Below are positions 7,641 to 8,967 of a stretch of 8,967 nucleotides of DNA, piece after piece. This stretch comes from Actinomycetota bacterium. Lineage in GTDB: Bacteria; Actinomycetota; Humimicrobiia; Humimicrobiales; Humimicrobiaceae. The position numbers and the translations under genes are program-made. The notes beneath the pieces are model-generated. The model worked only from the letters and a program-made list of their open reading frames with translations. It made no database searches and was not told where the DNA came from. Positions within the stretch are counted from its first letter, which is position 1; every line of letters starts with the position of its first letter. Location of the stretch: contig JALHTA010000450.1 in NCBI GenBank assembly GCA_022865545.1, forward strand, positions 1 through 8,967, written 5' to 3'.

Positions 7641-7736
7641 ATGAGCTCAATCATCAAGAAGAGACGTAAGAAGATGAGAAAGAAAAAGCATAAGAAAATG
7701 CTTAAAAAGACCAGATGGCAGAGAAGAAATAAATAA
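7641..7736 (+). CDS. bS22-like ribosomal peptide (COX24/AURKAIP1 domain, DUF1713)
   Basis: A 31-residue, extremely basic peptide: all but a few residues after the first five are Lys or Arg, with one His and one Trp. It begins MSSIIKKRRKKM (1-12), continues with KKKHKKMLKKTR (14-25) and ends WQRRNK (26-31). This layout is diagnostic of the COX24_C/DUF1713 family: mycobacterial bS22, a short protein of the 30S subunit, and the C-terminus of mitochondrial mS38 (AURKAIP1). The expected role is binding 16S rRNA in the small subunit near the decoding region. The ATG is preceded by AAGGAG (7631-7636), the clearest ribosome site on the plus strand here, as expected for a highly made protein. The methyltransferase gene starts only 21 bases downstream. 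It is too short for common length cutoffs and so easily missed. Confidence 0.88.
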   Translation: MSSIIKKRRKKMRKKKHKKMLKKTRWQRRNK

Positions 7737-7757
7737 AGACTATTTTTTATTATAATA

Positions 7758-8684
7758 ATGAATTCAACTACTTCAGGAAATGACTCTAAACTATTAGATA
7801 TTCTTGATGAAAATATCCTTATATGCGATGGGGCAATGGGTACTGAATTGACATCAAGAGGTTTTTCAGGCTACCCTGAATCAGCGAATCTGGAACAGGG
7901 GGGGATTGAAAAAGTAATCGATATCCACCTTAGCTACCTGGAGGCAGGTTCAAATATTATTCAGACTAATACATTCGGTGCAAATAATGAGAAATTAAAA
8001 TCATATTCACTTGATTCCAGGATAGTTGATATAAATAAAAATGCTGTATCGGCTGTGCGTCAGGCTATTAAAAAACATGAAAGTGAAAAGGGAAGCCATG
8101 GACCTCATTTTGTTGCTGGAGATATCGGCCCCTTAGGAAAACTACTTGAACCTTCCGGTACCTTAAAATACACACAGGCTGTTGATGCCTTTCTGAAGCA
8201 GGCAGAAGTACTGGTTGAAAGTGGTGTCGACCTGCTTCTTATAGAGACCATTATGGATATAAATGAAGCCCTGGCTGCCGTGGAAGCTGCAAGGAGAGCA
8301 TCCAAAGACATCCCGCTTGCCTGTACACTATCTTTTGGAGAAAATGGTATTACCCTGATGGGAAATAAAGCAGAGGATGCTGTAAAAACACTACTGGACT
8401 CGGGCTGTGATATCATTGGTGCAAATTGTAGTATAGGATCTGATACAATGCTTGAGATCGTAAGAAAAATGAGGGAAGCAGATCCCGGAGCAAAACTTAT
8501 ATTTCAGCCAAATGCCGGTCTCCCGGTCTTAAAGGACGGAAAGACTGTATTTAATGAGACTCCCAAAATAATGGCTTACAATATAAAAAAATATCTTGAA
8601 TACAGACCATCAATAATTGGAGCATGCTGTGGTAGTACGCCTGCACATATCTCCAGCATTGTAGATGCTGTATCCTCTAAATAG
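7758..8684 (+). CDS. stand-alone homocysteine S-methyltransferase domain protein
   Basis: A (beta/alpha)8-barrel protein of 308 residues equal to the homocysteine-binding N-terminal module of MetH and to BHMT/MmuM. It activates the homocysteine thiol on zinc for methyl transfer, forming methionine. Visible: DGAMGTEL (24-31), IQTNTFGAN (68-76), GDIGPLG (121-127), LLIET (160-164), and zinc ligands Cys224 (GANCSIG) and Cys290/Cys291 (GACCGSTP). It lacks pterin, cobalamin and SAM-reactivation domains, so the methyl donor must come from elsewhere: a separate methylcorrinoid protein, betaine or S-methylmethionine. No such partner lies in the window. The ATG has no Shine-Dalgarno site (the 21 bases before it are nearly pure A/T) and no alternative start occurs before the conserved core, which suggests translation coupled to the bS22-like gene or initiation in unstructured RNA. 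Intact. Confidence 0.9.
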   Translation: MNSTTSGNDSKLLDILDENILICDGAMGTELTSRGFSGYPESANLEQGGIEKVIDIHLSYLEAGSNIIQTNTFGANNEKLKSYSLDSRIVDINKNAVSAVRQAIKKHESEKGSHGPHFVAGDIGPLGKLLEPSGTLKYTQAVDAFLKQAEVLVESGVDLLLIETIMDINEALAAVEAARRASKDIPLACTLSFGENGITLMGNKAEDAVKTLLDSGCDIIGANCSIGSDTMLEIVRKMREADPGAKLIFQPNAGLPVLKDGKTVFNETPKIMAYNIKKYLEYRPSIIGACCGSTPAHISSIVDAVSSK

Positions 8685-8695
8685 CAGTAATTAGG

Positions 8696-8720
8696 TGCTT
8701 ATAATTTATCATAAGTATTT
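8696..8720 (+). terminator. weak hairpin after the methyltransferase gene
   Basis: TGCTTAT (8696-8702) can pair with ATAAGTA (8711-8717), a seven-pair stem with one G-U and an 8-base loop, followed by only three T residues. It sits between converging genes, where a terminator is expected, but the stem is A/T-dominated and the T tract short. Confidence 0.25.
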
Positions 8721-8755
8721 GTTCATGGATCACCAACCTATAAACACCCAAAACA

Positions 8756-8967
8756 TCAATTAATATCTTTTGATACCTCGTCTAAAAAGTCTTCTATATC
8801 CTTTAGATGATTTACCAGAATATCATGGAGTATCAAATGGTCTATATCTCCGTAATCATGAGCTATCCGATTCCTGAAGCCTGTCATTTTAACCATTTTA
8901 TCTACAATCTTTTTTGATATCAACTTTTCACTATGAAGTATTTCAAATGATTCTGAAAGAGTAGAGG
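8756..8967 (-). CDS. HepT-like (DUF86) HEPN toxin, C-terminal part
   Basis: The last 69 codons of a minus-strand gene that begins beyond the right edge; the frame stays open to the edge and ends in TGA. The visible part carries the HEPN/HepT signature RX4HXY as RNRIAHDY (visible residues 31-38), followed by GDID, within an alpha-helical pattern typical of DUF86 (SFEIL, IVDKMVKMTGF, HDILVNHLKDIEDFL). HepT is the toxin of type VII HepT/MntA modules: a HEPN protein acting on RNA and neutralised when the MntA nucleotidyltransferase adds AMP to the motif tyrosine, here Tyr38. The family is usually about 135-145 residues, so roughly half is visible. An mntA gene, if present, would lie to the right of the window; nothing antitoxin-like lies between this gene and the methyltransferase. 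Arg, His and Tyr are intact, so the toxin could be active. Confidence 0.82.
   Translation of the reverse strand, partial: STLSESFEILHSEKLISKKIVDKMVKMTGFRNRIAHDYGDIDHLILHDILVNHLKDIEDFLDEVSKDIN

Overview
The window is bacterial DNA: Shine-Dalgarno sites, sigma-A-type promoter hexamers and bacterial gene families throughout. It is AT-rich, especially between genes, and codons such as ATA, AGA and AGG are frequent. A cobalamin-dependent (class II) ribonucleotide reductase fits a lineage that lives at least partly without oxygen. A 31-residue COX24/AURKAIP1-type ribosomal peptide (bS22-like), best known from Actinomycetota and some other phyla, together with an LpxL/PatA-type acyltransferase, makes a low-GC uncultivated actinomycetote-like organism one possibility. 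This is a weak inference; the taxon cannot be fixed from the sequence alone.

Layout. 127-984 (+): LpxL/PatA-like lipid acyltransferase. 1081-3861 (+): P2A-type Ca2+-transporting ATPase. 3977-4516 (+): single-domain macrodomain protein. These three run in one direction with gaps of about 95-115 bases and no clear terminator between them. Converging on them is nrdJ (7027-4613, -), a complete adenosylcobalamin-dependent ribonucleotide reductase. Upstream of nrdJ lies a gene-free stretch of about 600 bases holding two divergent control regions. On the nrdJ side there is a near-consensus promoter with two NrdR-box-like palindromes placed as in known NrdR operators. On the other side an extended -10 promoter reads toward the tiny ribosomal-peptide gene (7641-7736, +) and a stand-alone homocysteine S-methyltransferase domain gene (7758-8684, +). 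At the right edge, on the minus strand, is the C-terminal half of a HepT-like (DUF86) HEPN toxin running out of the window.

How it fits together. Most genes are housekeeping: lipid acylation, cation export, deoxynucleotide supply, a ribosome component and one-carbon metabolism. nrdJ needs adenosylcobalamin, and a stand-alone homocysteine methyltransferase domain often works with a corrinoid partner, so a cobalamin theme is possible but no corrinoid protein or B12 riboswitch is visible here. I do not see an obviously new multi-gene system. The best signals are the NrdR operator/promoter, the easily missed 31-residue gene with its tightly coupled downstream gene, the truncated HepT toxin at the edge, and a macrodomain lacking the MacroD-type aspartate.
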